A stretch of 14,444 nucleotides of DNA from an uncultured Clostridia bacterium (GTDB taxonomy: Bacteria; Bacillota; Clostridia; UMGS1810). Below, one piece after another: positions 1-8,040 of this stretch (the first letter of the stretch is position 1; the number at the start of each line of letters is the position of its first letter). The DNA lies in contig CAJLYL010000041.1 of assembly GCA_905210855.1 (NCBI GenBank), positions 1 to 14,444 of the forward strand, given 5' to 3'. The notes beneath the pieces are model-generated. The model searched no databases. It was not told where the DNA came from and saw nothing but the letters and a program-made list of their open reading frames with translations. A program made the translations under genes and the position numbers.

Positions 1-1
1 G

Positions 2-574
2 AACGGTGATGGAGTGATAAACAATAATGACCGCGTGGCTGTAGGAAACACCAACAGACCGAGTTTCGTTTATGGTATGGGTATTTCTGCCAATTGGAAG
101 GGGCTTGACGCAAGTGTCCATTTCCAAGGAACCGGTAAATCTTCTTTCTTCATCAACGGTGTATTGGTGCATCCTTTCAGCCGCGGAACTTGGGGAAATG
201 TATCTACGGATGTTGTCAATTCAAGCCGCTGGATTTCAAGAGATATTTCGGGCGACCCGGCAACCGAAAATCCGAATGCCGTATATCCGAGACTTAAATT
301 TGGAGGAGAAAATAATGTGAACAACAACCAGTATTCCACACATTGGTTGAGAAACGGTTCTTATCTTCGTCTTAAGACAGTAGAAATAGGATACACTTTA
401 CCCAAAAATATAGTAAGCAAGATACGTTTTAGTAAAATAAGACTATTCTTTACTGGAACGAACTTGTTGACTTTCTCTAAATTCAAATTGTGGGATCCAG
501 AACCAAGAAGCAACGACGGTAGCTTCTATCCCATTACTAAATCTGTTACATTTGGTCTGAATATTAGTTTATAA
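2..574 (+). CDS. SusC/RagA-family TonB-dependent outer-membrane transporter, C-terminal part (5' end outside window)
   Basis: This is the C-terminal 190 residues of a SusC/RagA-like TonB-linked outer-membrane protein, which imports glycans or other large nutrients together with a SusD lipoprotein. The reading frame is open from base 2, so the start lies upstream; the GTG at 14 is internal. Seen in the sequence: an NGDGVINNNDR stretch, the calcium-loop-like motif usual near the end of SusC proteins; alternating beta-barrel strands rich in aromatic residues (ISANWKGLDASVHFQG, YLRLKTVEIGYTLP, IRLFFTGTNLLTFSKF); a WDPEPRS segment; and a final strand ending VTFGLNISL. All are typical of SusC C-termini. 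The family is essentially confined to Bacteroidetes, which conflicts with the clostridial genes that follow. No substrate can be inferred. The family call is firm; the substrate is unknown. Confidence 0.9.
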   Translation, partial: NGDGVINNNDRVAVGNTNRPSFVYGMGISANWKGLDASVHFQGTGKSSFFINGVLVHPFSRGTWGNVSTDVVNSSRWISRDISGDPATENPNAVYPRLKFGGENNVNNNQYSTHWLRNGSYLRLKTVEIGYTLPKNIVSKIRFSKIRLFFTGTNLLTFSKFKLWDPEPRSNDGSFYPITKSVTFGLNISL

Positions 575-590
575 AGAAACACTTACGAAT

Positions 591-1016
591 ATGAAACTTA
601 TAAGAAATATATTATTCGTGTTTTTGCCGCTCATATGTGCAGGCACAATAGTTTGTTATATTATATCCCCGTTTGTGCTAAATATTGTTGCAGGCAAAGA
701 ATATATTGAAGCAGCACAGGTGTTCCGTGTTTTGCTGCCAATCTTAATTATGAGTTTTCCGGTGGCAATATTAGGTTGGCCGGCACTTGGCTCTATTAAC
801 AAAGTTAAAGAAACAACGTTAAGTACAATATATGGTGCAATAGTACAAGTCATTGGAATTATATTGCTTTTAGTGTCCGGTAACTTTACAATTATAAATA
901 TAGCCATACTTAGAAATTTGTCGGAATCAGTGATGCTGTTGGCACGATGTTTCTACTTGCTTAAATACAGGGATTTGTTTAATAATTCGATAAATACGGG
1001 GGTTAACAACATATAA
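591..1016 (+). CDS. Wzx-like polysaccharide flippase (MOP superfamily), C-terminal fragment
   Basis: The 141-residue product is very hydrophobic, with four likely membrane segments at about residues 7-29, 46-64, 76-96 and 99-122. It resembles the last third of Wzx/RfbX-type lipid-linked oligosaccharide flippases: the ISPFVLNIVAGKEYIEAAQVFRVLLP segment corresponds to the conserved 'G.eY..A..vlr.L' region after the eighth or so helix. Full-length members have over 400 residues and about 12 helices, so the N-terminal two thirds are missing. The ATG lies 16 bases after the susC-like stop, and no Shine-Dalgarno sequence is seen. The first few codons (MKLIRNILF) could equally be the start of a susD lipoprotein gene, which normally follows susC at this distance, fused in frame to flippase sequence. 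Base composition is AT-rich. I infer a truncated or chimeric gene that does not work as a flippase by itself. Confidence 0.6.
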   Translation: MKLIRNILFVFLPLICAGTIVCYIISPFVLNIVAGKEYIEAAQVFRVLLPILIMSFPVAILGWPALGSINKVKETTLSTIYGAIVQVIGIILLLVSGNFTIINIAILRNLSESVMLLARCFYLLKYRDLFNNSINTGVNNI

Positions 1017-1064
1017 ACTCAGAATTTAAAGATACATTAAATTAATAAGTAATCGACAGTCTGC

Positions 1065-1099
1065 GACCCGTGTATTGCAAAAAATACGAGGGTCTTTTA
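1065..1099 (+). terminator. Rho-independent terminator
   Basis: The arms GACCCGTGTATT and AATACGAGGGTC pair over 12 positions with one mismatch and one G-T pair, around a loop of about six bases, and are followed by TTTTA. It lies before the yhaO promoter, so it would end a transcript from an upstream gene that is not in this window. This is the first element that looks clostridial, and it bounds the join with the Bacteroidetes-like sequence on its left. Confidence 0.65.
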
Positions 1100-1118
1100 T
1101 ATGTTAACATTTGTGATG

Positions 1119-1147
1119 TTGACAATCGGCAGCATTTTTGATACAAT
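1119..1147 (+). promoter_or_regulatory. SigmaA-type promoter for yhaO-yhaN
   Basis: A perfect -35 box TTGACA (1119-1124) and a -10 box TACAAT (1142-1147, 5 of 6) are separated by 17 bases. The expected transcription start is near 1154, giving a leader of about 43 bases before the yhaO ATG. The AGGAGGG ribosome binding site at 1181-1187 is close to ideal. A 10-base perfect palindrome ATGTTAACAT (1101-1110) and a near copy ATGTTGACAA (1116-1125, overlapping the -35 box) could be a regulator site. Confidence 0.8.
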
Positions 1148-1196
1148 GTAAGATGAAATTTTTTGTACAGAATTATTGCGAGGAGGGCAAACCGAT

Positions 1197-2300
1197 ATGA
1201 GAACTGTGAGGATTGTTCACACCGGTGATTTGCATCTTGACTGTCGGTTTTCTAATCTGCCGCTGGAAAAGAGCAAAATCCGCCGGCAGGAGCTTAAGAC
1301 TTCGTTTAAAAATGCGCTCGACGTCTGCGGCAAGGCAGATATAGTGCTGATTGCGGGAGATATTTTTGACAATGCCGCCTTCACAAAGGACAGCATAAAT
1401 TTTGTGAAAGGTATTTTTGAAAAACACCCAGACACCACGTTTTTTATCGCCTTCGGCAATCATGACTGTTACCACAGCCCCGCGTGTGAGGCGCTGCTGC
1501 GCTCTCTGCCCGACAATGCGGTTGTGTTTTCGGACAAGGCGGAGTACATGGAGCTTGACGACATCAAGACCCGCGTTTACGGAATGAGCTTTTCGTCAAA
1601 ATATCAGTACGAATCCATGATGAATGAATTTGAAGTGATTGATGACGACTACATAAACATTCTGCTGCTCCACGGCGATTTGGTATCGGACGGAGCGCAG
1701 AGCAGGTACAATCCGATAACCGTATCACAGATAGAAAAGAGCGGATTTGACTATGTGTCTTTGGGTCACATACACGAATACAGCGGTATACAGCTTGCCG
1801 GCAATACATATTACGCCTACTGCGGCGCACCGGAGCCGCACGGCTTTGACGAATGCGGCGACAAGGGAGTTATCTGCGGCGAGGTGGGCAAGGGCTTTTG
1901 CAGGCTTGCATTTAAGAACACCGCGATTCGCAGATACCATAATGTGTCGGTGGATGTGTCGGCGGCGTATTCTCTCGACGATGTTATCTCAATGGTTCGC
2001 GGCGAGGCTTCGTGTGCGGACGATTTTTACAAAATAACTCTCTGCGGCACTCTTAACGACGGCGTGAGCGTGGACACTGCAATGATAGAAAAGAGCGTTG
2101 ATGCGTTTTTCGTCACCGTGACAGACGAGACGCGCCGTGCATACAACCTTGACGAGCTGGCGCAGGGCAGCGGACTCATGGCGTTTGTTGCGCGCAATGT
2201 TCTCAGCGAGCTGCGCGGCTGCTCCGACGACGAGGTGGCGGCGGTCTGCGCCGCGTCCGACTATCTGTTTGACGTAATCGATTCCGGAGGTAAAAGGTAA
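1197..2300 (+). CDS. yhaO: SbcD/YhaO-like DNA repair metallophosphoesterase (exonuclease subunit)
   Basis: The 367-residue protein is a calcineurin-like metallophosphoesterase of the Mre11/SbcD/YhaO type, which pairs with an SMC-like ATPase to process DNA ends. All metal-binding motifs are visible: D-x-H (D11, H13), GDIFD (54-58), GNHD (87-90), HGD (159-161) and GHIH (190-193). The C-terminal part, from about residue 230, is the less conserved capping and partner-binding region. I chose ATG 1197 because AGGAGGG (1181-1187) lies nine bases before it and the protein then starts MRTVRIVHTGDLH, as the family does; a TTG at 1176 would lie upstream of that binding site. The stop overlaps the next gene's ATG by one base (TAATG), so the two are translationally coupled. 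Its YhaN-like neighbour favours the YhaO subfamily over SbcD proper. Confidence 0.85.
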   Translation: MRTVRIVHTGDLHLDCRFSNLPLEKSKIRRQELKTSFKNALDVCGKADIVLIAGDIFDNAAFTKDSINFVKGIFEKHPDTTFFIAFGNHDCYHSPACEALLRSLPDNAVVFSDKAEYMELDDIKTRVYGMSFSSKYQYESMMNEFEVIDDDYINILLLHGDLVSDGAQSRYNPITVSQIEKSGFDYVSLGHIHEYSGIQLAGNTYYAYCGAPEPHGFDECGDKGVICGEVGKGFCRLAFKNTAIRRYHNVSVDVSAAYSLDDVISMVRGEASCADDFYKITLCGTLNDGVSVDTAMIEKSVDAFFVTVTDETRRAYNLDELAQGSGLMAFVARNVLSELRGCSDDEVAAVCAASDYLFDVIDSGGKR

Positions 2301-3868
2301 TGAAGATAAAAAAACTTTCCATAGCGTCCTTCGGAAAAATTAAGGACAAGACATTTTTCCTCGGAGACGGACTCAACGTTGTGTACGGAAACAACGAGAG
2401 CGGAAAATCGACCATAGTGTCGTTTATAAGATATATGCTTTTCGGCTTTCACGGCAGACGCGGCGGCAAGGATCCGACTCAGGAGGAAAAATATTCCCCG
2501 TGGGACAACACGGCGGTGTCAGGCAGCATGGATTTTGAAATCGGCGCTGACAAATTTATGATATCGCGCTCAAACGGAGTTCGCCGCGAATATTCGGTTG
2601 TAAACACCGATACCGGCAACGCAAGCTTTGAGGGGGTCGATGTCGGCGATGAGATATACAACCTCAACGAATCGGCATTTATGCGCACCTACTGCCTGTC
2701 GGCGGTGAGCGCAGGCATAAGCGCGGACAGAAACGACGACATAATAAAGCGCCTGTCCAATCTGACGGCGAGCGGAGACGAAAGTTTCTCTCACGAGGCT
2801 GTCAGCGCAAGAATCGGCGCAGATATAAAATCGCTGCGCGCACAGATCGCACAAAAAAACGAAGAGATAGAGCAGATGAGGAACTCTCTGGATGATATAG
2901 AACATCTGAGAGAAAGGCAAAAAAGCCTCAACGGCGAGCTGTACAGCATTGACAGCGGCATAGAGAAAATGCGCGAGAATCTCGATGATACCTCGGCGAA
3001 AAACGGCAGATACGAGATGCTCAGCGAAAAGCTGCGCTCCGCCAAGCTGAACCAAAAGCTGCGGCTGCTGCTTTTTGTTGTGATAGCTGTGTGCTCCACC
3101 GTCCTGCTTGTGACGGATTCGCTTCCGCTCCCGGCAATTCTCGGCGGTTATGCCGCAGCGGTGATTGATTTATTGCTTATTGCATTCGGTGCGCTGCGGC
3201 TTGCAGCCATCCGCAGGGCGATAAAAAAGACTAAAATCGATGCGCCGATATATGACGGCGACGTGCGCAGCAACATAAAGCGCAACGAGACTCAAAAGAG
3301 CGATTTGCTCAAGGAGCTCGGCGCCATAGAATCAAAACTCGGCGGAGAGTATTCCTATGACGACATATGCTCGCAGATAGGTTTGTTCAAGAATGAAAAA
3401 TCCGTGCTTGAGACAAAGCTGGAAACGGCGGTTCGCGCACAGAACATACTCGCAAAATCCTACGAGGAGATGAAGAGTATATTTGCGCCGGCGCTCAATG
3501 AGCGTGCGTCCGAAATATTTTCGGCACTTACGGGATATAAATATAATGATATGCTTGTCACGGACAGCTTCGGCATAAGGCTTAAGGAGGCGTGCGATTA
3601 CAAAAGCTCTGCGTTTTTCAGCAGCGGCACGGTGGAGCTGATGTATATATCCGTCCGCCTTGCGCTGTGCGATATACTTGACGGCGACGACAGGAATCCC
3701 GTTGTGCTCGACGACTGTTTCTCATCGCTCGATGACGGCAGAGCGCGCACCGCGCTTGAATTTCTTGCGGATTACGCCAAGGAGAGACAGATAATATTCT
3801 GCACCTGTCACGGCAGAGAGCTTTCTGTTCTCTCGTCGCTCGACAAGGTGAATATAATCAATATATAA
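2300..3868 (+). CDS. yhaN: Short SbcC/YhaN-like SMC-type ATPase with central membrane hairpin
   Basis: This 522-residue ABC/SMC-type ATPase is the likely partner of the upstream nuclease. The N-terminal half of the ATPase head carries Walker A GNNESGKST (30-38) and a WDNTAVSGSMDFEI region typical of YhaN-like proteins. The C-terminal half has the ABC signature SSGTVELMYISVRLAL (about 440-455), then Walker B VVLDDCFSSLD (about 468-478) and a late HGRELS histidine switch. Between them are a short coiled coil (about 175-250, rich in E, K, R and L), two adjacent hydrophobic helices (about 254-300) that should form a membrane hairpin, and a second short coiled coil (about 325-390). Bacillus YhaN has over 900 residues, so the coiled-coil arms here are much reduced. 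No zinc-hook CxxC is present. Membrane anchoring is inferred from hydrophobicity. The ATPase family call is firm; the exact subfamily is less so. Confidence 0.75.
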   Translation: MKIKKLSIASFGKIKDKTFFLGDGLNVVYGNNESGKSTIVSFIRYMLFGFHGRRGGKDPTQEEKYSPWDNTAVSGSMDFEIGADKFMISRSNGVRREYSVVNTDTGNASFEGVDVGDEIYNLNESAFMRTYCLSAVSAGISADRNDDIIKRLSNLTASGDESFSHEAVSARIGADIKSLRAQIAQKNEEIEQMRNSLDDIEHLRERQKSLNGELYSIDSGIEKMRENLDDTSAKNGRYEMLSEKLRSAKLNQKLRLLLFVVIAVCSTVLLVTDSLPLPAILGGYAAAVIDLLLIAFGALRLAAIRRAIKKTKIDAPIYDGDVRSNIKRNETQKSDLLKELGAIESKLGGEYSYDDICSQIGLFKNEKSVLETKLETAVRAQNILAKSYEEMKSIFAPALNERASEIFSALTGYKYNDMLVTDSFGIRLKEACDYKSSAFFSSGTVELMYISVRLALCDILDGDDRNPVVLDDCFSSLDDGRARTALEFLADYAKERQIIFCTCHGRELSVLSSLDKVNIINI

Positions 3869-3869
3869 A
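3840..3869 (+). promoter_or_regulatory. Possible promoter for yloU-fakA-recG
   Basis: TCGACA (3840-3845, 5 of 6 to the -35 consensus) and TATAAA (3864-3869, 5 of 6 to the -10) are separated by 18 bases and overlap the end of the yhaN-like gene. A small hairpin, TTTCG-loop-CGAAA (3885-3899), follows and partly covers the yloU ribosome binding site AAAGG (3897-3901). The 42-base gap and the change of function make a second promoter here plausible, but the match is only moderate. Confidence 0.3.
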
Positions 3870-3910
3870 ATGTGTAAAATAAAATTTCGTTTTGCGAAAG
3901 GATGATAATT

Positions 3911-4270
3911 ATGGCAAATGCTTGTTTTGAAATGGCAAAGGGCTCTATAACCATCGACACCGAGGTTATATCCAAAATTGCCGGAATAATAGCAACCGGC
4001 TGCTACGGCGTGGTGGGCATGGCTTTCCGCTCAAAATCGGATGAGTTTGCTTCCCTGCTCAAGAAGGACAGTCTCACAAAGGGCATAAGGGTTGTTGTAA
4101 ACGACAAATCGGTCAGCATAGACATCCACATCATAATCCAGTACGGAGTGAATATCAATGCGATATGCTCAAGCATAATCAAGAGTGTGAAATATCAGGT
4201 CAACCACATGACGGGGCTCGACGTGTCAAATGTCAATGTCTGCGTTGAGGGTTTCAGGGTTCAGGAGTGA
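3911..4270 (+). CDS. yloU: Asp23/Gls24 family protein YloU
   Basis: This 119-residue protein of the Asp23/Gls24 (DUF322) family is the small envelope-stress-associated protein found beside fakA in many Firmicutes. Family traits seen: the opening GSITIDTEVISKIAGIIATGCYGVVGMA, the central VVVNDKSVSIDIHIIIQYG strand pair, and the ending VSNVNVCVEGFRV. Its length is usual for the short YloU type. I chose ATG 3911 rather than ATG 3902 because AAAGG (3897-3901) is nine bases before the former and touches the latter. It lies nine bases before fakA and is surely cotranscribed with it. Its biochemical role is not well defined; the link to fatty-acid kinase and envelope work is by neighbourhood. Confidence 0.85.
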   Translation: MANACFEMAKGSITIDTEVISKIAGIIATGCYGVVGMAFRSKSDEFASLLKKDSLTKGIRVVVNDKSVSIDIHIIIQYGVNINAICSSIIKSVKYQVNHMTGLDVSNVNVCVEGFRVQE

Positions 4271-4279
4271 GGTGGCATC

Positions 4280-5929
4280 ATGGCTAATATAAATAACGCG
4301 ATTTTTCTCGATATGCTCGCCTCCGCTGCGAACAATCTGTACAACCACAGGCATGAGGTTGACAACATGAATGTGTTCCCCGTGCCGGACGGCGACACGG
4401 GCTCGAATATGTCCATGACGATTTCGTCATGCGTAAGAGATATAGATACTCTGCGCGGAAAATCACTCGAGGATATATCAAAATTCATTGCAACCGCGGC
4501 ACTGCGCGGCGCAAGGGGTAATTCCGGCGTAATTCTCTCTCAGCTGATAAGAGGTTTGCAAAAGAGCCTTGTCGGCGTTGACGAGGCGAACTGTGCCGTT
4601 GTCGCGGCTGTTTTTGAGAGCGCCGCAGAGAGCGCATACCGCGCGGTTATGAAGCCGACAGAGGGCACCATACTCACCGTGGCACGCCTCATGAGCGAGT
4701 ATGCCGCTGCGCATAAGGAGGATTTCGGCGATGTAACGGAATTCTTGCGTGAGATAGTCAAGGCGGGCAACAAAGCGCTTGCCGTTACTCCGCGGCTGCT
4801 CCCTCAGCTCAAGCAGGCAGGCGTTGTGGATTCCGGCGGTCAGGGGCTTATGTATCTGCTCGAGGGTGCGCTGTACTGTCTCGAGAGCGGCAGGATTATC
4901 GAAGCTGATGAGGGCGGCGCAATGCAGAGTGCGTCCGAGGGCGCGCAGAGTGATGACGTTGACATCAAATACTGCTACTGCACCGAATGCATAATAGACA
5001 AAAAATCTGCCGATGTGGGTACGGTTGCCTTCAAGGCGGCGGTTGAGGTTATGGGTGACAGCATGGTGCTGGTTGACGATGACGAGGTGGTGAAAATCCA
5101 CATTCACACCAACACTCCCGACGCCGTTTTGCACGAGGCTCTCAAGATAGGCTCGCTTGCAACGGTTAAGATTGAAAACATGAGGAATCAGCACAGCAAT
5201 CTGCTTAAGGAAAAGGAGAACAGCTCCGCTGTTCAATCCGCCGCAGAGGCGGAGATAACGCCGGAGCCGCCGAAAAAATACGCTTTTGCCGCGGTTGCGG
5301 TGGGTCAGGGAATCTCGGACACTCTGCGCCAGCTCGGCGTTGACAGAATAATTGAGGGCGGACAGACCATGAATCCGAGCACGGACGACATACTCACCGC
5401 AATCAACGCGATGAGCGCTGACAGCATATTTGTGTTCCCAAACAACAAAAACATCATAATGGCGGCACAGCAGGCGAAGGACATCTGCGACAAAAATGTG
5501 ATTGTCATACCCACAAAAAGCGTTACGCAGGCGATATCGTGTATGCTTGTGTTTGATGAAGCACAGAGCGCCGACGAAATAGAGGGCTCAATGAACGAGG
5601 TGATGAACAGTGTTGTGAGCGCTCAGATAACCCATGCGGTCAGAGACACCGTAGTGGACGGCATGGAGATAAAGGACGGCGATATCCTCGGCATGGTGGA
5701 CGGCAGGATTAAATTTGTTGACAAAACCGTCCGCGATTCCGCGCTGAACATAGTAAAATCGTCAATCACCGACGACACATCGCTCGTCACGCTGTTTTAC
5801 GGCGCGGATACTCCCGAGGACGACGCGGACGCGCTGTGCGATGAACTTGAAAAAATGTACCCCGAGGTTGATTTCAGCATGAATTTCGGCGGACAGCCGG
5901 TGTATAACTATTATATATCATTGGAATAA
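4280..5929 (+). CDS. fakA: Fatty acid kinase catalytic subunit FakA (YloV, DhaL/DegV-like)
   Basis: The 549-residue product matches FakA, which phosphorylates fatty acids carried by FakB proteins to acyl-phosphate so that they can enter phospholipid synthesis. The N-terminal DhaL-type kinase domain (about 1-200) has the nucleotide and Mg site PDGDTGSN (36-43), GARGNSG (77-83) and DSGGQG (184-189). An acidic linker (about 206-226) leads to the middle domain with YCTECII and the conserved HIHT (274-277) followed by IENMRNQH. The C-terminal part (about 335-549) is DegV-like, with EGGQTMNPSTDDIL and FPNNKNI. Length and domain order are usual. AGGAG (4263-4267) and GAGGTGG (4268-4274) precede the ATG. 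No fakB is in the window. The order yloU-fakA-recG is conserved in Firmicutes. Confidence 0.9.
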   Translation: MANINNAIFLDMLASAANNLYNHRHEVDNMNVFPVPDGDTGSNMSMTISSCVRDIDTLRGKSLEDISKFIATAALRGARGNSGVILSQLIRGLQKSLVGVDEANCAVVAAVFESAAESAYRAVMKPTEGTILTVARLMSEYAAAHKEDFGDVTEFLREIVKAGNKALAVTPRLLPQLKQAGVVDSGGQGLMYLLEGALYCLESGRIIEADEGGAMQSASEGAQSDDVDIKYCYCTECIIDKKSADVGTVAFKAAVEVMGDSMVLVDDDEVVKIHIHTNTPDAVLHEALKIGSLATVKIENMRNQHSNLLKEKENSSAVQSAAEAEITPEPPKKYAFAAVAVGQGISDTLRQLGVDRIIEGGQTMNPSTDDILTAINAMSADSIFVFPNNKNIIMAAQQAKDICDKNVIVIPTKSVTQAISCMLVFDEAQSADEIEGSMNEVMNSVVSAQITHAVRDTVVDGMEIKDGDILGMVDGRIKFVDKTVRDSALNIVKSSITDDTSLVTLFYGADTPEDDADALCDELEKMYPEVDFSMNFGGQPVYNYYISLE

Positions 5930-5935
5930 GAAAAA

Positions 5936-7999
5936 ATGGAATTTGATAAGTATGTAAAACTGCTTAATTCTGAATTAACTGTGCTCAAAGGAGTTGGCGA
6001 GAAAAAGTCAGCTCTTTTTGCTAAGCTCGGAGTTCATTGTGTGTGGGATTTGCTCTATTTCTTCCCGTATGAATACGAGGACAGGCGGCGGTTCTTTAAG
6101 ATAGCCGCCCTGCCCGAGGGGGAGTTCGGCTGCATAAAGGCATACCCAAAGGGAAAGGTGCGCCGCAAGAACATTCGTCGCAACATAGCCATTTTTACGC
6201 TCAACGCGGCGGATAACTCCGGCATGATAAATATCAAGTGGTTTTCGTCGCCGTATTTTAAGATAGATTTTGACGAAACGTGCGAATACGTGTTTTACGG
6301 AAAATGCGTTAACGCCTACGGCAGGCGTGAATTTGAGCTTAAGTCGTGGGAAAAGGCGACCTCGGCAAGCTCCACGGGGATAATACTTCCGGTTTATCAC
6401 TCCGTCGCGGGCTTGGGTCAGAGTGCCATACGCAGCGCGCTCTCCGGCGCGGCGGAGGCTGTGCCGGCGCTGATTGACGCTCTGCCGGATTACATATTGA
6501 ATAAATATTCGCTCATGGGCATAGACGAGGCGGTGCGGCAGATGCACCGTCCGCAGAATGACGAAAAACTCGCCGCCGCAAGGCACAGGCTTGCCTTTGA
6601 GGAGCTTTTTGTTCTTCGGCTTGCGCTTATGTTCCTCACGAGCCGCCGAACCGTCGGGGGAGGAATAGTGTTCAAAAATGTGTCGTGCGTGGCAGGCTTT
6701 GCCGCCACGCTGCCCTTTGAGCTTACCGCACCGCAAAAAAAAGTGGTGAACGAAATCTGTGCGGATTTTCTCTCCGGCAAGCCTATGAACAGGCTGCTGC
6801 AGGGAGATGTGGGCAGCGGCAAGACGGTTGTGGCGGCGTGCGCCATATATGCGGCGTGTGCCAACGGATATCAGGCGGCGCTCATGGCGCCGACGGAGAT
6901 TCTTGCCGTGCAGCACTGCGGCACACTGACAAAATTCTTCGGCGGCAAGTTGCGCATTGCCCTGCTCACAAGCTCTGTTAAGAAGAAAAAGGAGCTGCTT
7001 GCGGACATAGCCGACGGCAAATACGATGTCGTTGTCGGCACGCACGCGCTGATAGAGGGCAATGTTTCTTTCGCAAGGCTCGGGCTTTGCGTCACGGACG
7101 AGCAGCACCGCTTCGGAGTTAACCAGAGGGCAAGGCTGTTTGAAAAGGGCATGACGCCCCATGTGCTCGTAATGAGTGCAACGCCGATACCGCGAACACT
7201 GTCGCTCATACTCTACGGCGATCTTGATGTGTCCGTGATTGACTCGCTGCCGAGCGGCAGAAAGCCTATCGAAACCTTCCGCGTGAATACGTCTATGCAC
7301 GATAGGGTATACGGCTTTGTGCGCAAGCAGCTCAATGAGGGCAGGCAGTGCTATGTTGTGTGTCCGCTTGTGGAAAAATCCGACGCGATAGACGCTCTCT
7401 CCGGAGTGGATTTTGAGGAAAAGCTCCGCTGCGATGTGCTGCCAGAATTCCGCATAGGGCTGCTGCACGGCAAGATGAAAGCAAGCGAAAAAGATGAAAT
7501 CATGACAAAATTTAAGAATCACGAGCTGGATTTGCTTGTCTCCACAACGGTTATCGAGGTGGGCGTGGACGTGCCCAATGCCAACATAATGGTGATAGAA
7601 AATGCGGAGAGATTCGGTCTGTCGCAGCTTCATCAGCTGCGCGGCAGGGTCGGCAGGGGAGAGCACCGCTCATATTGTGTGCTTGTGACCGACGCCGACG
7701 GCAAGGAGACCGACGAGAGAATGGGCATAATGTGTGCTACAAACGACGGCTTTAAGATATCGCAAAAGGATTTGGAGCTGCGCGGCTGCGGCGAATTTTT
7801 CGGCACACGTCAGCACGGATTGCCCGAGCTTAAGGTGGCAAATCTCTTTACAGATGCCGACACCCTGACAGAGGCACAGGAGGCCTGCAATGAGGTGCTG
7901 TCCGCCGACCCTCTGCTCGAGAGTGACGGAATGGAGCTTGTCAGGGCGCGGATAACAAAGCTTTTTGCCGACTATGACGATTTTAATATCTTTAATTAA
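5936..7999 (+). CDS. recG: ATP-dependent DNA helicase RecG
   Basis: This 687-residue superfamily 2 helicase remodels stalled replication forks and branched DNA. The N-terminal wedge (OB-fold) region spans roughly residues 60-160, after a helix-hairpin-like ELTVLKGVGEKK opening. The helicase motifs are all present: Walker A GDVGSGKT (290-297), APTEILA, DEQH (388-391), SATPIPRTL (about 416-424), TTVIEVGVDVPNA and QLRGRVGRG (about 566-575). The C-terminal RecG wedge-contact region contains DLELRGCGEFFGTRQHG. Length is exactly that of the family. The start lies six bases after the fakA stop, with only a weak ribosome site (GGAATAAG overlapping that stop), so translation is probably coupled to fakA. 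No intact gene follows for 92 bases. Confidence 0.96.
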   Translation: MEFDKYVKLLNSELTVLKGVGEKKSALFAKLGVHCVWDLLYFFPYEYEDRRRFFKIAALPEGEFGCIKAYPKGKVRRKNIRRNIAIFTLNAADNSGMINIKWFSSPYFKIDFDETCEYVFYGKCVNAYGRREFELKSWEKATSASSTGIILPVYHSVAGLGQSAIRSALSGAAEAVPALIDALPDYILNKYSLMGIDEAVRQMHRPQNDEKLAAARHRLAFEELFVLRLALMFLTSRRTVGGGIVFKNVSCVAGFAATLPFELTAPQKKVVNEICADFLSGKPMNRLLQGDVGSGKTVVAACAIYAACANGYQAALMAPTEILAVQHCGTLTKFFGGKLRIALLTSSVKKKKELLADIADGKYDVVVGTHALIEGNVSFARLGLCVTDEQHRFGVNQRARLFEKGMTPHVLVMSATPIPRTLSLILYGDLDVSVIDSLPSGRKPIETFRVNTSMHDRVYGFVRKQLNEGRQCYVVCPLVEKSDAIDALSGVDFEEKLRCDVLPEFRIGLLHGKMKASEKDEIMTKFKNHELDLLVSTTVIEVGVDVPNANIMVIENAERFGLSQLHQLRGRVGRGEHRSYCVLVTDADGKETDERMGIMCATNDGFKISQKDLELRGCGEFFGTRQHGLPELKVANLFTDADTLTEAQEACNEVLSADPLLESDGMELVRARITKLFADYDDFNIFN

Positions 8000-8040
8000 T
8001 GTTACATTAGTGTAAAAAATATAAAAACAGTCTTTTATTA

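Noticed and set aside
1176..1196. TTG start for yhaO at 1176
   Set aside because: It would place the AGGAGGG ribosome site inside the gene and add residues absent from the family.
4478..5236. 252-codon open frame on the minus strand across fakA
   Set aside because: It is a shadow of the fakA codon pattern and has no conserved motif or start signal.
6008..7666. 552-codon open frame on the minus strand across recG
   Set aside because: It lies wholly antisense to recG, whose motifs are complete. The product is rich in H, R, C and A with no family resemblance. Long antisense frames arise here from the codon bias of the real gene.
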